A stretch of 64,000 nt of DNA, taken from contig JAGMUV010000012.1 in the NCBI GenBank assembly GCA_020744425.1, positions 1,116,001-1,180,000 of the forward strand, written 5' to 3'. The DNA is from Dactylonectria macrodidyma (lineage: Eukaryota > Ascomycota > Sordariomycetes > Hypocreales > Nectriaceae). Positions 1 through 11,761 of this stretch are shown in pieces. Within the stretch, counting starts at the first letter, position 1, and every line of letters begins with the position of its first letter. Under the pieces are notes generated by a model. It ran no database searches. It saw only the letters and a list, made by a program, of their open reading frames with translations, and was not told where the DNA came from. A program made the position numbers and the translations under genes.

Positions 1-1277
1 TGTCAGGCTGGATCTCAGGATGTATGAGCGCTTTCCGTCGAGAAATCGGCCAGTTTCCAGTCACTCTCCAACCAGAAAGGATGTTTTTCTTCGTCATACC
101 CACTTCTCTGCCTTTGGCATAGGCCTTGATGAAGTTGACCTTGTCCACCGGCGCAGAATCGGTCAGGCTTGTCAGCTTTTGGAGTTCTTTGCGATAGGCC
201 GCCTTGGATGCATTAAATGGACCATTGTCGAGTGGTTGTAGGCCGTGGGAGCAGTGAGCCGGCAGGTAACAACAATACACGTTGTTCAAAAAGCACGTAG
301 CCATCCACTCATCCTAGATTTACGGTCAGCGACATCCCCGGCCCAGGTGGCCCGGAAAAGGCGGATACGAACAGATGCATGGCTTCGATGACCATCTAGT
401 ATGATAAGCCTCGCATCTGACTCATCTTCCGGCTGTGTTTGGGGAAGATAGACCTGTTTGAGCCACTCGACCGCGATATGGTTGTCTGTCCAGCCGTTGT
501 CGGACGTGATGTAATACCAGTCAGCCACTTCCTTGAGCTCATCAATAAACCACTGTTGCTGAAGCTCTTTGCCTTTAAAGATAATCCCCGGCTTCAGAAG
601 ACGGCCAGTTGCAGTTGCGGCTTCGAGAAAGCTGGTCCAAGTGCGGGACTGGGAGCCTTTGAGGAAGGCTTTCTTCTTGGGGTCGCTACTGCCGATAACT
701 AAGGAATCCAAGCCTATATTGGCAGCTGGTTAGTTTGTCTCATGAAAGAAACGACAAAATACTCACCAAATCCGGCCATGATGCCGCCCTCGTCAACATT
801 AACAGTGTTCTCAGGTTTGACCCAGCCATATTCGCTCTCGCGGATGTCAAAGTACCAATTGACGGCGGTCGGGGTAAAACAATTGAACCTCGACGCCTCC
901 TGGCGTTTTCCTATCTTGGTCTTTATGGACGGATGTCGTTTCATAAACCTGGCTAGCCAATGTACGCCGATAGGCTTTTCCCTGCCTTGCTGTTGTAGGA
1001 GGGCAGCGACGGTGGCGCGAACTTGACTGTGAGAAGGAGCATAGCCCAAGGCCTCTTGTCGAAGTATCCAGGAAACTAATCTGGACTCCTGAGACTTGGA
1101 TAACAGCTGGGCGGGATGGGTGACCTCGGACTTTGGCGGTACACCTCTTAATCGGTTCGAAAGAGTCGGCTGAGGGATGCCGTGCTTCTGGGCGGATTGG
1201 TTCTGCGAGAGACCGTTATCTGTGACATCCAATATTGCTTCAATAACGTCATCCTCTGTGTAAGAAGCTCGAGCCAT
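1..1277 (-). CDS. pogo/Fot1-family DDE transposase (5' part, runs off the window)
   Basis: Minus-strand gene starting at 1277, read as three exons: 1277-767, 713-373 and 313 to beyond base 1. The introns are 714-766 and 314-372. The N-terminus (MARASYTEDD) is a psq/HTH-like DNA-binding region, followed by a CENP-B-type HTH with the LGYAPSHSQVRA motif at about residues 95-106. The DDE catalytic region begins at NTVNVDEGGIMAGFG, where the first Asp lies, and continues with the LIILDGHRSHA stretch carrying the second. No stop or frameshift is visible in these exons, so this is the best preserved of the five pogo-like copies. The second intron has a weak donor (GTTCGT) and is less certain than the first. 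The family acts in the nucleus by cut and paste. Confidence 0.8.
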
Positions 1278-1583
1278 TTTTCAAGGCGATTATGGAAGGC
1301 CGGCGCAGATAAAAGTCCTACAAGCTTTGGGGAGGAGTGTTCGTGGAGGAGGCATTGATAGAAATTTTGCGATAGTTCCATGCGGCCAAACCGCCCATAT
1401 AGCGTAAGCAACAATAGCATAATACGAAACAGCATGAAACTCTCAATAAGACACAACTTGTTTCACGTAAATAACTTCAATTTTGGCCAAGCACCGTGTA
1501 AGTGAAATTGGGCATTTTGTATGGGGAAACTTTTTTTTTGCTTATCAGTAGAGGGGTCTTATCGGCAGAGGGGTACTGGATGG
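1..1583 (-). mobile_element. pogo-1: pogo/Fot1-like DNA transposon, truncated by window edge
   Basis: The terminal inverted repeat lies at about 1500-1583 and ends in TGGATGG followed by a TA (1584-1585), the target dinucleotide of Tc1/mariner-pogo elements. The tip contains two degenerate copies of a GGGGT-type motif (around 1551 and 1568), the same layout as the ends of pogo-2, -3 and -5 further right. The element encodes a transposase on the minus strand and continues past base 1, so the left TIR is not visible. Confidence 0.85.
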
Positions 1584-1611
1584 TAACTAATACCACCTCA
1601 CCTAGACCGAC

Positions 1612-3329
1612 ATGGGTATTCTTCAATATACCTCATTTGCAGCCTTGGCTGGTGCCTTGCTCGCTGCCGTACTCGGGGGTTATGGTTTCTCTGACCATAT
1701 GCGCTCCCTTAAAGATCCGATCGGAAACTTGGGTAACGCTACACTTAGCCACGAGTCTTTGCCCTGGAATGCTGCTGTGAGAACGACTCCTATCTCCAAT
1801 CACATGATACCACGGATGACTAACCGCCACTCAATGGCAGTGCGAATTGCTGTCATCCATCCAGCCCGACGAGACTCTTATCCCCGGGTCGGCCGCCTAC
1901 GAAGGCGTGAGAGCAAAGTACTGGGATCGGTCCCAGAGAGACGCAAATCCCGCCTGCATCTTCCAGCCACGCTCCGCCGAAGAGGTAGCCCTCTCCCTCG
2001 TTATCCTCAGACACGCCAACTCCCCCTTCGCCATTAAGAGCGGTGGCCATGGCCAATGGCATGGTGAATCTTCCATTGATTCTGGCGTCACCATCGACCT
2101 GGTCCATATCGCTCACATGGGGCTGGACCAGAGTACCCAGAGCCTAAGCGTTGGCCCGGGGAATCGATGGGTCGACGTGTACACTGCCCTAGAGCCGCTC
2201 GGTTTGACCGTCATTGGAGGTCGTTCTGCTGGTGTAGGAGTTGGCGGATTCCTGCAAGGAGGTAAGCTGCCGGAATTCTAGGATAAAGCGAGCGTGGCGA
2301 CTAATTCGAACTACACACGCAGGCGGCATTTCATTTTACTCGAACCTTTACGGATGGGGCTTAGATAATATCAGGGAGTTCGAGGTCGTGCTAGGAAACG
2401 GCACCATCACCAGAGCAAGCGCCACCAGGAATCCCAGGCTGTACAAGTCTCTCAGAGGCGGTGGCGCCAACTTCGGCGTCGTCACATCCTTCGTTCTCGA
2501 TACCTACCCCTATACTGGAGGCTGGGGAGGGTTGGTGGCCACTACTCTTGACCAAGAAGATGCCGTCATCGAAGCGCTCCTAGACTATGGCGAACAGGTG
2601 AAAGAAGACCCCAATCCTTCCTTCCTGCTCGCTCTTCACTTCCACGAGGGTCAGTGGATTTGGGCAGCTGATTTATTCTACTGCGATGGAGTAGCTGAAC
2701 GGCCGGCGGCATTTGACAAGCTTTACAAGATCCCCAAGATCTTGGAATCGACTGGTCCTAAAAGCCTCTCTAAGAAGATATGGGAAATGGCTCAGTCATA
2801 TCCAGAGGGCGAATACAACACCATGTGGGTGTTCTGCGCCAAGGTCGACAAACAGCTCATCAAGCTCTATTCAGCTGCTTGGCAGCGTGAAGGCAACAAG
2901 CTGGTTGACATCCATGGCATCAGAATGTCTGCGGTCGTTCAGCTCATCACATCGCCGACAACATCGTTCTTCAGCCGACGTGGTGGGAACGGGCTCGGCA
3001 TGCCTGACGATGAACCATTCCTGATGTTCAACATCGAGCCGCACTGGAAAGATCCCTCGCAGAGCTGGCGCGTGTACCGTGCTATGAAGACCGTGGCCGA
3101 TGAAGTCAATGCTGAGGCTGAACGTCTTGGACTGGCTGTCGACTATACGTATATCAACTACGCCAGCCAGTTCCAGAATGGGTTCGGAAAATCGACAGCC
3201 GGATTTCCCGTTGATGCCGGGAAGTTGCTGGCAGAGGTATCGCAGGAATACGACCCGAACAAGATGTTCCAGGACCTGAGAGGTGCAGGGTTCAAGCTCG
3301 AGGGTGCATTTCTATCCGAGGTTCTATAA
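1612..3329 (+). CDS. Secreted FAD-linked oxidase, berberine-bridge (BBE) type
   Basis: Three exons: 1612-1776, 1841-2261 and 2323-3329, giving about 530 residues. Intron 1 (64 bp) has donor GTGAGA, branch CTAAC and acceptor CAG. Intron 2 (61 bp) starts GTAAGC. The first 20 residues (MGILQYTSFAALAGALLAAV) look like a signal peptide. The FAD_binding_4 fold follows, with FAIKSGGHGQWHG near residue 125; the His of GGH is the usual covalent FAD attachment site. The GGRSAGVGVGGFLQGGG loop has no Cys, so a bicovalent flavin is unlikely. LRGGGANFGVVT and the C-terminal BBE segment (INYASQF...YDPNKMFQDL) are present. Such enzymes oxidise alcohols, amines or sugars with O2, often in secondary metabolism. 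It is convergent with the downstream BVMO gene. The substrate cannot be inferred. Confidence 0.88.
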
Positions 3330-4196
3330 TGATTCACGTGAACGGGAGGGGCATTTCCTTAGAAATGGAAGGATACCATCGTGCGTTCATAAATTCCAAA
3401 GTACTTCGAGGTTGGAAAGGATGCTCATAGCTCTTCGTTCTCGTTAGATCATCTTGTATAGTAACATCTAGCTGCTTTCTATGTTACGATGCCTTGCTAG
3501 TTTTAACGTTGTATGACGGGGATTGGGCTTTTTTGTCGGGGCAGAGAACGCGGTGACGGGAAGAATGAACGGTTGATGATGATATTCTTGATACTGCTGA
3601 TTCAGATGATAACAACGGTTGTTCATCTGTGATCCCAATTAGTGAAAGAAGGGGGTGAGGACAGAGAAGATGATCTACACTGCCATATTCCAACCGGTGA
3701 GCCTTCGCCCCTTTCGATGTCCGTAGCAGAAACGGTGTGGGTAAGACCAATAAGCGTGATCAGCAGACAATCCACACATAAGCTTCGGAGGCTGGATAGG
3801 TGACATCTCGACGGTAACAGGGAAGGTAAAGCTGCCATGCCATGCCATGCTCTTAATGGAACAGCTGGGCTCGTACAAACAGGCATTTCATTTTTATGGA
3901 CATGGGTACACGGTTATCCTAAGCAGCAACCTCATCAGTCATAGTTGAGGTGTATCCGTCACGCTTAGTAAGGGAAAATTGTCGCCATGGAAGCTCTTGA
4001 ATTTCCACCTAAATAATGGTTCTGAAGCAAGTCTTTCATAATCATTCATTTCAAGGTGGAATAGAGATATGGGGAGAATTCATGTGCAGTCAGGCTTTTT
4101 AAGGATCGCGTTGAGATCAGGCTATGACCCCCGTTACAGAATCGAAAGAATGACATAATAACAAAACAAAAACAAAAAACAAAAACAAAAAACAAG
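3330..4196. other. Intergenic, convergent 3' regions
   Basis: This lies between the stop of the FAD oxidase and the stop of the BVMO. There are only short unsupported reading frames and an A-rich run near 4160-4195. No gene, RNA or transposon end was recognised. Confidence 0.5.
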
Positions 4197-6128
4197 CTAA
4201 ACACCTCGAACTTCAATCCCTTTCAAATCTCCACTAGCCTTCCAGGTCTCCAAGTATCGAATGTAGTCGTTTAACCCCTTGGCCCAAACCGAACCCCTAG
4301 CTACCTTCATCTGATCCTCGGGAGTTTTCAGATTCGACAATTCACCTTCTCTCGTGGTGTAGCTCGGGGTACAGATGGACAGTCCACCGAGTGCATATGC
4401 CCCGTGCACAATTTTGAGAACCCATTCCGCCTCACCCTCAGCCGTAGATTCCACAACCGCTTTTTGCTTGCCTCGAGCGGCCGGATGCTTGAATGCCTCG
4501 GCGAGGATATAGGCCACATGCTGTGCTGTAACGTCCATGGTATGGACGACGTTGACTGTACCAGCGGACTGCGTCATGCCTGGGAGGATCAGGTTGGGGA
4601 AATTCCTCATGAAGGTACCATGCAGCGTGCTGATGCCCTCGTTCCATTTCTGGTCCAAATCAAGTCCCCCGCGTCCCTTGATGGTAATATTGGCACGATA
4701 GGCCGGACTGCCCGCTGTCCAAGGCTCGAAGCCGGTGCCGAGGATGAGCACGTCAACGTCGAACGCCTTGCCTCCAGCGACAAGGCCGGTTGGTGTGCAT
4801 CGCTCGACGCCTTTGCCGTCGGTGTCGATGAGCTCGACATTCGGACTGTTGAAGGCTTGGATGTACTCGTCGTGGAAGCAGGGACGCTTGCACCAGCCGG
4901 GAAACCACGGCTTCAGGGCTTCGGCGACGGTGGGATCCTTTACCAGGGCGGACACACGATTGCGTATGGCCTCTTGACGTGGGAAATCGAGGGCGAGAAG
5001 GGAGCCGACGTAGCCTTCCACTGTCTTCGAATCCAGTCCATCAGCGGCGGGACCACCAACAAGGCCAGAAAAAGATGGGAAAGATGTCCAGCCATCGCGA
5101 ACGAGATCTCCCTTTACATTTGGATCGTTGGAGAGACGAGCAGCCATATTCTCGCGGCGCCTTCGCTGCCAGCCCGTCTCCGCCGTGTCCTTAATCCATT
5201 GCTCTGGGTCAATAGGCGCCTGGCCTCGCTCAGCCACAGCAGCTGGGGTTCGCTGGATCACGTATAACTTCTTGGCCCACTTGGCAAGCTGCGGAACGAC
5301 CTGGACACCCGTGGCTCCAGTGCCGAGGAATGCAACCCTTTTGTCTTTGAGGTTGGAAAGAGTCTGATCGTCCGGAGAGCCGCCAGTGTAATTGTAATCC
5401 CAGCGAGCGGTGTGGAAGACGTGGCCACCAAAGTCGAGCAGGCCTGGGAAGCCAGGGAGCTTGGGTCGTGTTAGGATGCCGGAGATGGCAATATAAAAAT
5501 CGCTAGAGACCGTGAGGGTTTCCTCGGGCCCATTGCTCGTCTTCCTGGAGATTGTATGGACCCATTCGGAAGACGTCTCATCCCACGTCGAAGTTCGAAC
5601 CGTCGATTGCCAAAGACCTTGGCCTTGAAGATTCCACCTCGAGGCAACGAGCTCGGCGTATTCTCTTAGTTCCGGGCCGTACGCATAACGACTTTTTGGG
5701 ACGTAGCCAGTTTCTTCAAGTAAAGGCAAGTAGCAGGAACTCTCAACATCGCACATGAGCCCTGGATAGCGGTTCCAATACCACACGCCGCCAAAGCCTC
5801 CTGCGGCGTCAACAAAGACGAAATCATAAGCTTTGAAGGCGCCAGTTTCAATGAGGCGGACCGCAAAAGTCAGGGCTCCGTATCCCGCTCCGAGGATGAA
5901 AACTTTGGCGTGCCCCCCATCTGCGACCGGAGGAGGCGGCGGCGTCTTCTTGTTATCTAGCTCGATCCAGGGATCGGTTGCATAGTGCTTGAATTTCTCC
6001 GACTTGCCAGCGTCAATGTACTGGGCGAGGCCGTCGGAGCGCTGTCTCTTTTGTCTCTCCAGTTCGTACTTGGCGAGTGTCTGGACGAAGACGTCGTCTG
6101 CCGCCGTGCCGTTGGTGTCAGCAGTCAT
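4197..6128 (-). CDS. Baeyer-Villiger monooxygenase (class B flavoprotein)
   Basis: A single-exon gene of 643 residues. The N-terminal extension of about 70 residues, with a Pro run at 63-67, is typical of fungal BVMOs. The FAD Rossmann motif GAGYGA is at 80-85, GGVWYWNRYPG at 113-123, the BVMO fingerprint FGGHVFHTARWD begins at 233, and the NADPH Rossmann motif GTGATG is at 269-274. These establish the family: FAD- and NADPH-dependent insertion of one oxygen next to a ketone to give an ester or lactone. There is no signal peptide, so it is probably cytosolic. Within the cluster it would cleave or expand a ring, a plausible partner for the dienelactone hydrolase at 33817, although that pathway link is inference. 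No lesion was seen. Confidence 0.92.
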   Translation of the reverse strand: MTADTNGTAADDVFVQTLAKYELERQKRQRSDGLAQYIDAGKSEKFKHYATDPWIELDNKKTPPPPPVADGGHAKVFILGAGYGALTFAVRLIETGAFKAYDFVFVDAAGGFGGVWYWNRYPGLMCDVESSCYLPLLEETGYVPKSRYAYGPELREYAELVASRWNLQGQGLWQSTVRTSTWDETSSEWVHTISRKTSNGPEETLTVSSDFYIAISGILTRPKLPGFPGLLDFGGHVFHTARWDYNYTGGSPDDQTLSNLKDKRVAFLGTGATGVQVVPQLAKWAKKLYVIQRTPAAVAERGQAPIDPEQWIKDTAETGWQRRRRENMAARLSNDPNVKGDLVRDGWTSFPSFSGLVGGPAADGLDSKTVEGYVGSLLALDFPRQEAIRNRVSALVKDPTVAEALKPWFPGWCKRPCFHDEYIQAFNSPNVELIDTDGKGVERCTPTGLVAGGKAFDVDVLILGTGFEPWTAGSPAYRANITIKGRGGLDLDQKWNEGISTLHGTFMRNFPNLILPGMTQSAGTVNVVHTMDVTAQHVAYILAEAFKHPAARGKQKAVVESTAEGEAEWVLKIVHGAYALGGLSICTPSYTTREGELSNLKTPEDQMKVARGSVWAKGLNDYIRYLETWKASGDLKGIEVRGV

Positions 6129-6915
6129 AGTGGATTGAATAATAACTCGTCAGCTTATGAGTGAAGGATGAAATGGATGATTGATGGTCAGAGAGAGTAA
6201 AGTCTGATGGCCGACTGTCGTTAATATATCGTGAAAGTCGAGATGCGCCCGCATTTGGTTATCCATTGATACCGGGCCCTTATTTTGCTCAGTCTGACTC
6301 GGAACCCGCGGGTGTTGTTGATATCTAGTTTGTATTATGAGCGGAGGCATACTGGGCATGAAGTTCCCGAGCGCTTAGATTTGAAGTGATGTTTCGAGGC
6401 TAGTGATTGGACTACTCTTCCTCGAGTCCCTCTGGATGAGCGGTGCAACGGAAAGGTGTGAATCTACGTACATGCATTCAAGCTCCGCATTCATTTGAGA
6501 TTTAATCCGAGTATCTGAAATTAGACGATCTAAGCGCCGGCACCACCCCTAGCTCGAGCATTGGAAAAGCAGATACACGCTTGGCTCGGCATCACACGCT
6601 CCTAGTCAACTAACTACCCTATACTGATGCGGAGATCTGATGCGCAACCTGCGCATCCAAGAGCCAACACAGCGAACCCAGGACATGTATACCCCGCACT
6701 GCGAGGGGTAGATTCACCAGTGCGATGTGCCTCGGTTCGCCTAAGATACAAGACGGAGTTCCGCGGACTCCAAATAACCAGGCCTAGACCACGGTTACTC
6801 GAGACATTGCCGACGAACTTGAAGTGATAAAGGTTTTGACGAAGGGTAAGCACTCTATAGGTTCAATCTAGTAGAAACATGACTAATGTGCATCTGACTA
6901 AGTCTTGCGGGCCAT
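6129..6915. other. BVMO upstream region
   Basis: Sequence between the BVMO start and the target-site duplication of MULE-1. It should hold the BVMO promoter. Short frames (for example around 6614-6853 on both strands) show no family features. Confidence 0.45.
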
Positions 6916-6923
6916 ATCACTGT

Positions 6924-7012
6924 GGCAATTGCTAGGGGCGCCGCACCGTTTTGCTACGGACGCCGCATCCTTAGGCGTGCCGCACTTTTAGCGCTTCTCA
7001 TTGGTCCAAAAA
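6924..7012 (+). repeat. MULE-1 left TIR
   Basis: 89 bp, an exact inverted match to 10420-10508. It is GC-rich, with three spaced CGCCGCA / GTGCCGCA-like motifs that could be transposase binding sites. Confidence 0.93.
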
Positions 7013-7177
7013 CCTTCTGTTAGTGCATTCTCTACGTACCAGAATTCTGCCGCGTTCTTGCCAGCTGGCCACCAAAAGTTCCGACCCGTCGTCAATTCGC
7101 TTCGCGTTGCAGTATCAAGGCCGCCGACATCGCGATTGTCCTACCTCGAGGAGTACAATACACCTCACAGCTTCACA

Positions 7178-10086
7178 ATGCCTTCACCAAATGCAAATTC
7201 CGCCAATATAAGCCGTCGCAGAAGTCCAATTAGCCCTACCAGTCACTCTAGTCAAGTACAATCTCGGCCTTTGTCCAGCAACTCGGACCAGTCATCAAAT
7301 AGTTCAATCGCTGGCCCCGATACACGTCAATATGATACGGAAGGCGTGGGAGGTGTCTCTGCAGGATGGCTCGATCGGTATTTTTCCTCCCTGCCTGGAC
7401 CTCACGATTTGATCGGCAAAGATATACCAGGTATTCAGTGGCGGGGATCAGACATCTACCTTCGAAACAATTATCGCACCTCCAAGTATCGACCAAGCCA
7501 GCAGTTACAACATGTTGATACACTGATGCCAGACCCGGCCAAGACAATACGGGAAAGGCAGCATACTGGTCCACAGAGCCAAGACAAGCGTATAATGCAG
7601 GCTCTGGCGAAAATGACTGTTCTCCCGACTGCTCTAACCTTGGCTCGCCAACTCACAGGAACAGACCGACACCTCGCCTCTGCACTTGCCTTAGCTCACG
7701 AAAAGGTACTTGCCATAACTGAAGAAAGGCATCAACTGCAAGCACGAGCGAGTGTTTCAGGGCCGGCCACAAACTCTGTCCAAGCCTCTTTGCCTCCAAA
7801 CGGGCCTACCCAAGCCCGGGAGCAGTCTGAACAGTACGAATTGTCCGATGCCAGCTCAGGATCCGACGCTGTGGAACCAATCCCCAACCCATCAATTCCT
7901 GGCGATCCAGCTCCGTCAGTTGACACCCTTTTCACTCGGGTAAACAATTTTGCGAAGACCCATGGCTTTGGTGTTGTCAAGGCTCATGGTATGATTCGAC
8001 CTGGACAACGAAGTCGGTATGTCTTCCAATGTGATCGACATGGGACTCCACGGCCGGGGAGGGGTGCTGGCCTTCGGAAACGAAAATCTCGAAAGTCGGG
8101 GTGTCTGTGGAAGGTTGTTGCCGAGGCCTTGCCAGAGAACGACTTCCAGTGGACTCTGCGGCACTTCCTAAATGTGAAAAACCACTAACACAACCATAAG
8201 CCTAGTACTGATGCTGCTGCCCACCCTATCCATTGGCGACTTACTAGTCCCGTGAAGGCGACCATTCAGTCTACCAGTCGACGGGTTGGCATTCGTGCGC
8301 GAGACATTGGTGGTATCGTCAGAGATCACTTCCCGAATTCGGTTTACATCGCGAAGGACATTTATAACGCTAAAGCCCGGATTAGCAGAGAGACTTTGGG
8401 TAATTACAATTCTACAGCTGCATTGATCAAGCTGTTTGACGAGGAGGAGATCCCTTACATTGCCGAGTGGGCCAGAGACGAACCTGACCGCCTTGTGGGG
8501 TTAGTATGGACGTATCCCTATTGCCTCCGGATGTGGAAGCGATTCTCCGAGATTATTAGTTTCGACAACACATATAACACGAACCGCTTTAAGTTGCCCC
8601 TCTTCCAAGTTACTGGCCAGACCTGCTTAGGTACTGTCTTTAACGCCGCATTCGGGCTGATCGACAATGAGAGGCTTGAAGGATTCCAGTTCCTAGCGAA
8701 GGGTGTACGCACGCTCCTCGACCGAGACAGCATCCGATCCCCCGACGTTGTCATTACCGACTTTGACGGCCAAATGAAGAAGGCATTAGGGGTTGAGTTT
8801 CCAAACGCCCAACAGCAGATTTGCATCCACCACATCAACTCCAATGTAATGCTACAGTCCAAACGGAAGTGGGTCTATACCACAAAAGACAGCAGTACTG
8901 GCGAAGAGAGCAGTTCGGATGAGCCTGATGCTACCCTTAACCAACGTGATCGACAGGCAGTACAAGCATCTGAAAGACAAGAGGAGCCAATCACTCGAGA
9001 CAACTTGTCTCAGCCTATAACCCACGATTACGACGGACTGCTTATGCTGTGGTGTTTGCCGAGACGGAAGAGGATCATGAGAAGGCCTGGGAATACCTCT
9101 GTACGCAATTCGGTGACCAGAGAGCGATCCTCGCGTATCTGTATGGTACATACATGCCTGTGAGAGCGCAGTGGGCCCGCTGCTTCATTCGGAAGTACCG
9201 CAACTTCGGCATTCGAGTGACCTCTGGTACAGAGGCCAGCAACAACAATGTCAAGAGCTATCTCTTGAATGGAATGAGCCATTTGTACCGGCTTGTCGAG
9301 GCAATCCAGGGTATGCTGGAAGACCAGGAGAGGGAGTTTAGTCAAGCTTGTGCCCAGGACGAGGTGTTAACGGCGCGAGAGCACTTGGGGCGCGGCTCGG
9401 AGTATCTGGGCGAGCTTCCTCAGGTAGTGTCTCAGAAGGCACTTTCTTTGATCACCAGGGAGCACCGCAAGGCACTGAAAGGCATCCCAAGCCGGGCAAA
9501 TCCGTGGCCGGATGCCATTGGAACGTGCAACGACGATTGCAATGTGTCTATCGAGCTTGGTATCCCTTGTTATCATACAATCTCTGGGAAGCTTATGACC
9601 GCGACACCTCTGACTAAGTGGGATATCCATCCGCGGTGGCATCTACGAGAGCCTGTAAGCCGAGACGTATACCGCCGAATCTTAGACCCAAAGATCGCTA
9701 CCAATCTTCGTGGACGGCCAAAAAATAACCCCCAGCCTATACCCGCGAGTATGGCGGTTGGGGCTAGCAGTGAAACCCATGGCCGCCAGGGTTCAGACAG
9801 CCAGCCACAAAATAGTCAGCCAAGCCAGGGAAGGACATTACCTCTCGGGCCTGGGAATACTACCGGAATACGGGCATGTGGGCGCAGGACTCAGCCAAGC
9901 GTACGGAGGCAGCGATCTCAATGGGAGCTATCGCGTGATGAGGAGACAATGTTTTCTGTCCAAACAAGATTTGCAGCAACTGAAGTTGCTACGCGTGCTC
10001 CTAGCACATGCAGCAAATGCCATACGGTTGGCCATACAAGGACTTCAAAGGCATGCCCTTTAAGGTACTCAGAATTAGAGAATTGA
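7178..10086 (+). pseudogene. MULE-1 transposase, inactivated
   Basis: The start at 7178 is chosen because MULE-2 (14296-17148) begins at the equivalent Ser/Arg-rich N-terminus. A FAR1-like zinc DNA-binding region lies before 8188. An in-frame TAA at 8186-8188 replaces a Gln codon (CAA in MULE-2). The DDE region follows: ISFDNTYNTN near 8560, VVITDFDGQM near 8750 and, after a frame change, SGTEASNNN near 9230. The frame break is a small deletion at about 9048-9050, where MULE-2 encodes a few extra residues (KLVL). A SWIM-like CNDDCNVSIELGIPCYH follows near 9530. The C-terminus carries a zinc knuckle (CSKCHTVGHTRTSKACP) that MULE-2 lacks. Two independent lesions make it non-functional as read. 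Confidence 0.9.
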
Positions 10087-10419
10087 AAGAGATTTTGAGG
10101 AACAAGGGGCCTTGTACTCCATCGAAAGGCAGAAGGAATAGTGTATTGTAGTGAAACTGCAACGCAGCAAAAGAATAATAGTCAAGTGGTTCATCCGTAG
10201 AGGATTTGGGATAACACATCCCCCAGCCATTATACTTACCGTCTCCGGCCGTAGTCGCTAGGCCGTTTGCTTCTATTCTAGAGTTACTCCATGAAACAAA
10301 GGTGACAACGGCGGTAGTCCTGACAAAGTCGATGCAATTGGCCAATTGGCTCGCTGTTAAGGTGCGTTGAGGCGGACTGGCTTCACCGCCTTCTGGGGCT
10401 GATTGACGGGCCGATAAGT

Positions 10420-10508
10420 TTTTTGGACCAATGAGAAGCGCTAAAAGTGCGGCACGCCTAAGGATGCGGCGTCCGTAGCAAAACGGTGCGGCGCCCCTAG
10501 CAATTGCC
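10420..10508 (-). repeat. MULE-1 right TIR
   Basis: Inverted copy of 6924-7012, followed directly by the second ATCACTGT target-site copy at 10509-10516. Confidence 0.93.
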
Positions 10509-10516
10509 ATCACTGT

Positions 10517-11761
10517 CAGGGTTAGCACAAGACGAACCCTAGCGTGTTCAAAGCCACCGTCTGTAATGACGATGATTACAAGGATCCTGTAGAGCCCTCA
10601 ACGTTCTGGGTGAACCCTTTTGGGATTGCCATGGCCCACGCTCAAAGCGTCAGACCTTATTTGTGTCAACGGTCAGGGTAGAGTCGTTGAACATATGGTT
10701 AGGTACTGATCTTTGTAAGGTTAAGACGAGCCCACCACCATAACCTCGAAGTAGGTGGACCCGTCTCCGTCAATAGAGTTGAAAGACTGCCAACTCGTAA
10801 GATGGCCCGTTGAATCTCTCAAAGTTGGTTTGCTGGCGAATTCTAACCACGGAGGAATCTCTGTTCATCAATTCTAGGCCCTCGCCTCAAGCTTGTAGGG
10901 CAGCGACTCCACCAGTCAGCCCCTGGTCGAGGATGCATGAGAGCCTGATCGACGCGCACCAACTCTGCCTCCCGCTTGTTATCCGTGGTAATAAGCAAGA
11001 ATCGACCAAGCCAAGCCCCTTGCTTCGGTCTAGGCTTAGGAGGAGGCGTGCCACCCAGACCCAAATGCAGCATCCAGATTGGCCGTCTTTCACACACATG
11101 CATGGAGGTCAAGCAAGGCGTCAGTCTAACTGGGGGTCAACATGCGGGAGGCCCAGTAACCCCGCTTGGCGCCATCCTGGTCCCCGGTCATCGCACGCAT
11201 CTCCCTGCACGCAGCCTCTTTCAGGCTTGTCTTGTACCAGGGGCTTGAAAGGCGGACTAGATGCACCCAACTCAGGCCGTGTGGAACCCCAAGACCTGCA
11301 GCTGCTGATGGAGGGAGGCCAGCGGGCTTGTCTACGTGTGCAGACACAATACGTCCTCATCAAACAGGCTGTTTCGGGCGCTCTCGAAGCCCGGTCTTGT
11401 CAATCGGCGCCGTCTAGGCGCACAGGGCCTGTGTGCTCGGGGCACAGACCCCCCTGTCAGCGGGCTAGGGGCAAGGGGCACAGTGCCCTGACTAAGCATT
11501 TCTTATTGAATTGGGGATTGAATGAATGCACTTACACATTCAATGGAGCCGACAGCTACCTTTCGACTATGATTGTTGAAATGGGAAGGTTCAAGTTGCT
11601 TAATTCAGATAAGTGAGGGGTGGGAAGAGCTAGCCAAATTATACACAGCTATGACAGCTGGAGAATATTATAGGGCTTTGCCACCGAGTCATCGTCTAAC
11701 ACCCATGACTTCCAACAATAATACAGTCTTCTGTACTACGGCTAGCCAAGTATAAAGCTTC
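10517..11761. other. No recognisable gene
   Basis: There are long but mutually overlapping reading frames on both strands (for example 10810-11616 plus). Their composition is Arg/Pro/Ser-rich, with no motif, and typical of GC-rich noncoding sequence. No transposon ends were identified. Confidence 0.4.

Larger units (their letters stand above)
6924..10508 (+). mobile_element. MULE-1: Mutator-like element with perfect TSD
   Basis: The 89-bp terminal inverted repeats begin GGCAATTGCTAGGGGCGCCG at 6924 and end with the reverse complement at 10508. The flanking 8-mer ATCACTGT occurs at 6916-6923 and again at 10509-10516, a clean target-site duplication of Mutator length. The 3585-bp element carries one MULE transposase gene on the plus strand, now broken. 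It sits between the BVMO and the rest of the metabolic cluster. Confidence 0.95.

Noticed and set aside
439..702. Plus-strand ORF opposite the pogo-1 transposase
   Set aside because: It is the antisense of conserved transposase code on the minus strand and has no motif of its own.
4404..5267. 287-codon plus-strand ORF
   Set aside because: Lies antisense within the BVMO, whose motifs are all conserved on the minus strand.
10810..11616. 268-codon plus-strand ORF
   Set aside because: Overlapped by equally long frames on the other strand; biased composition and no domain. Not supported as a gene.
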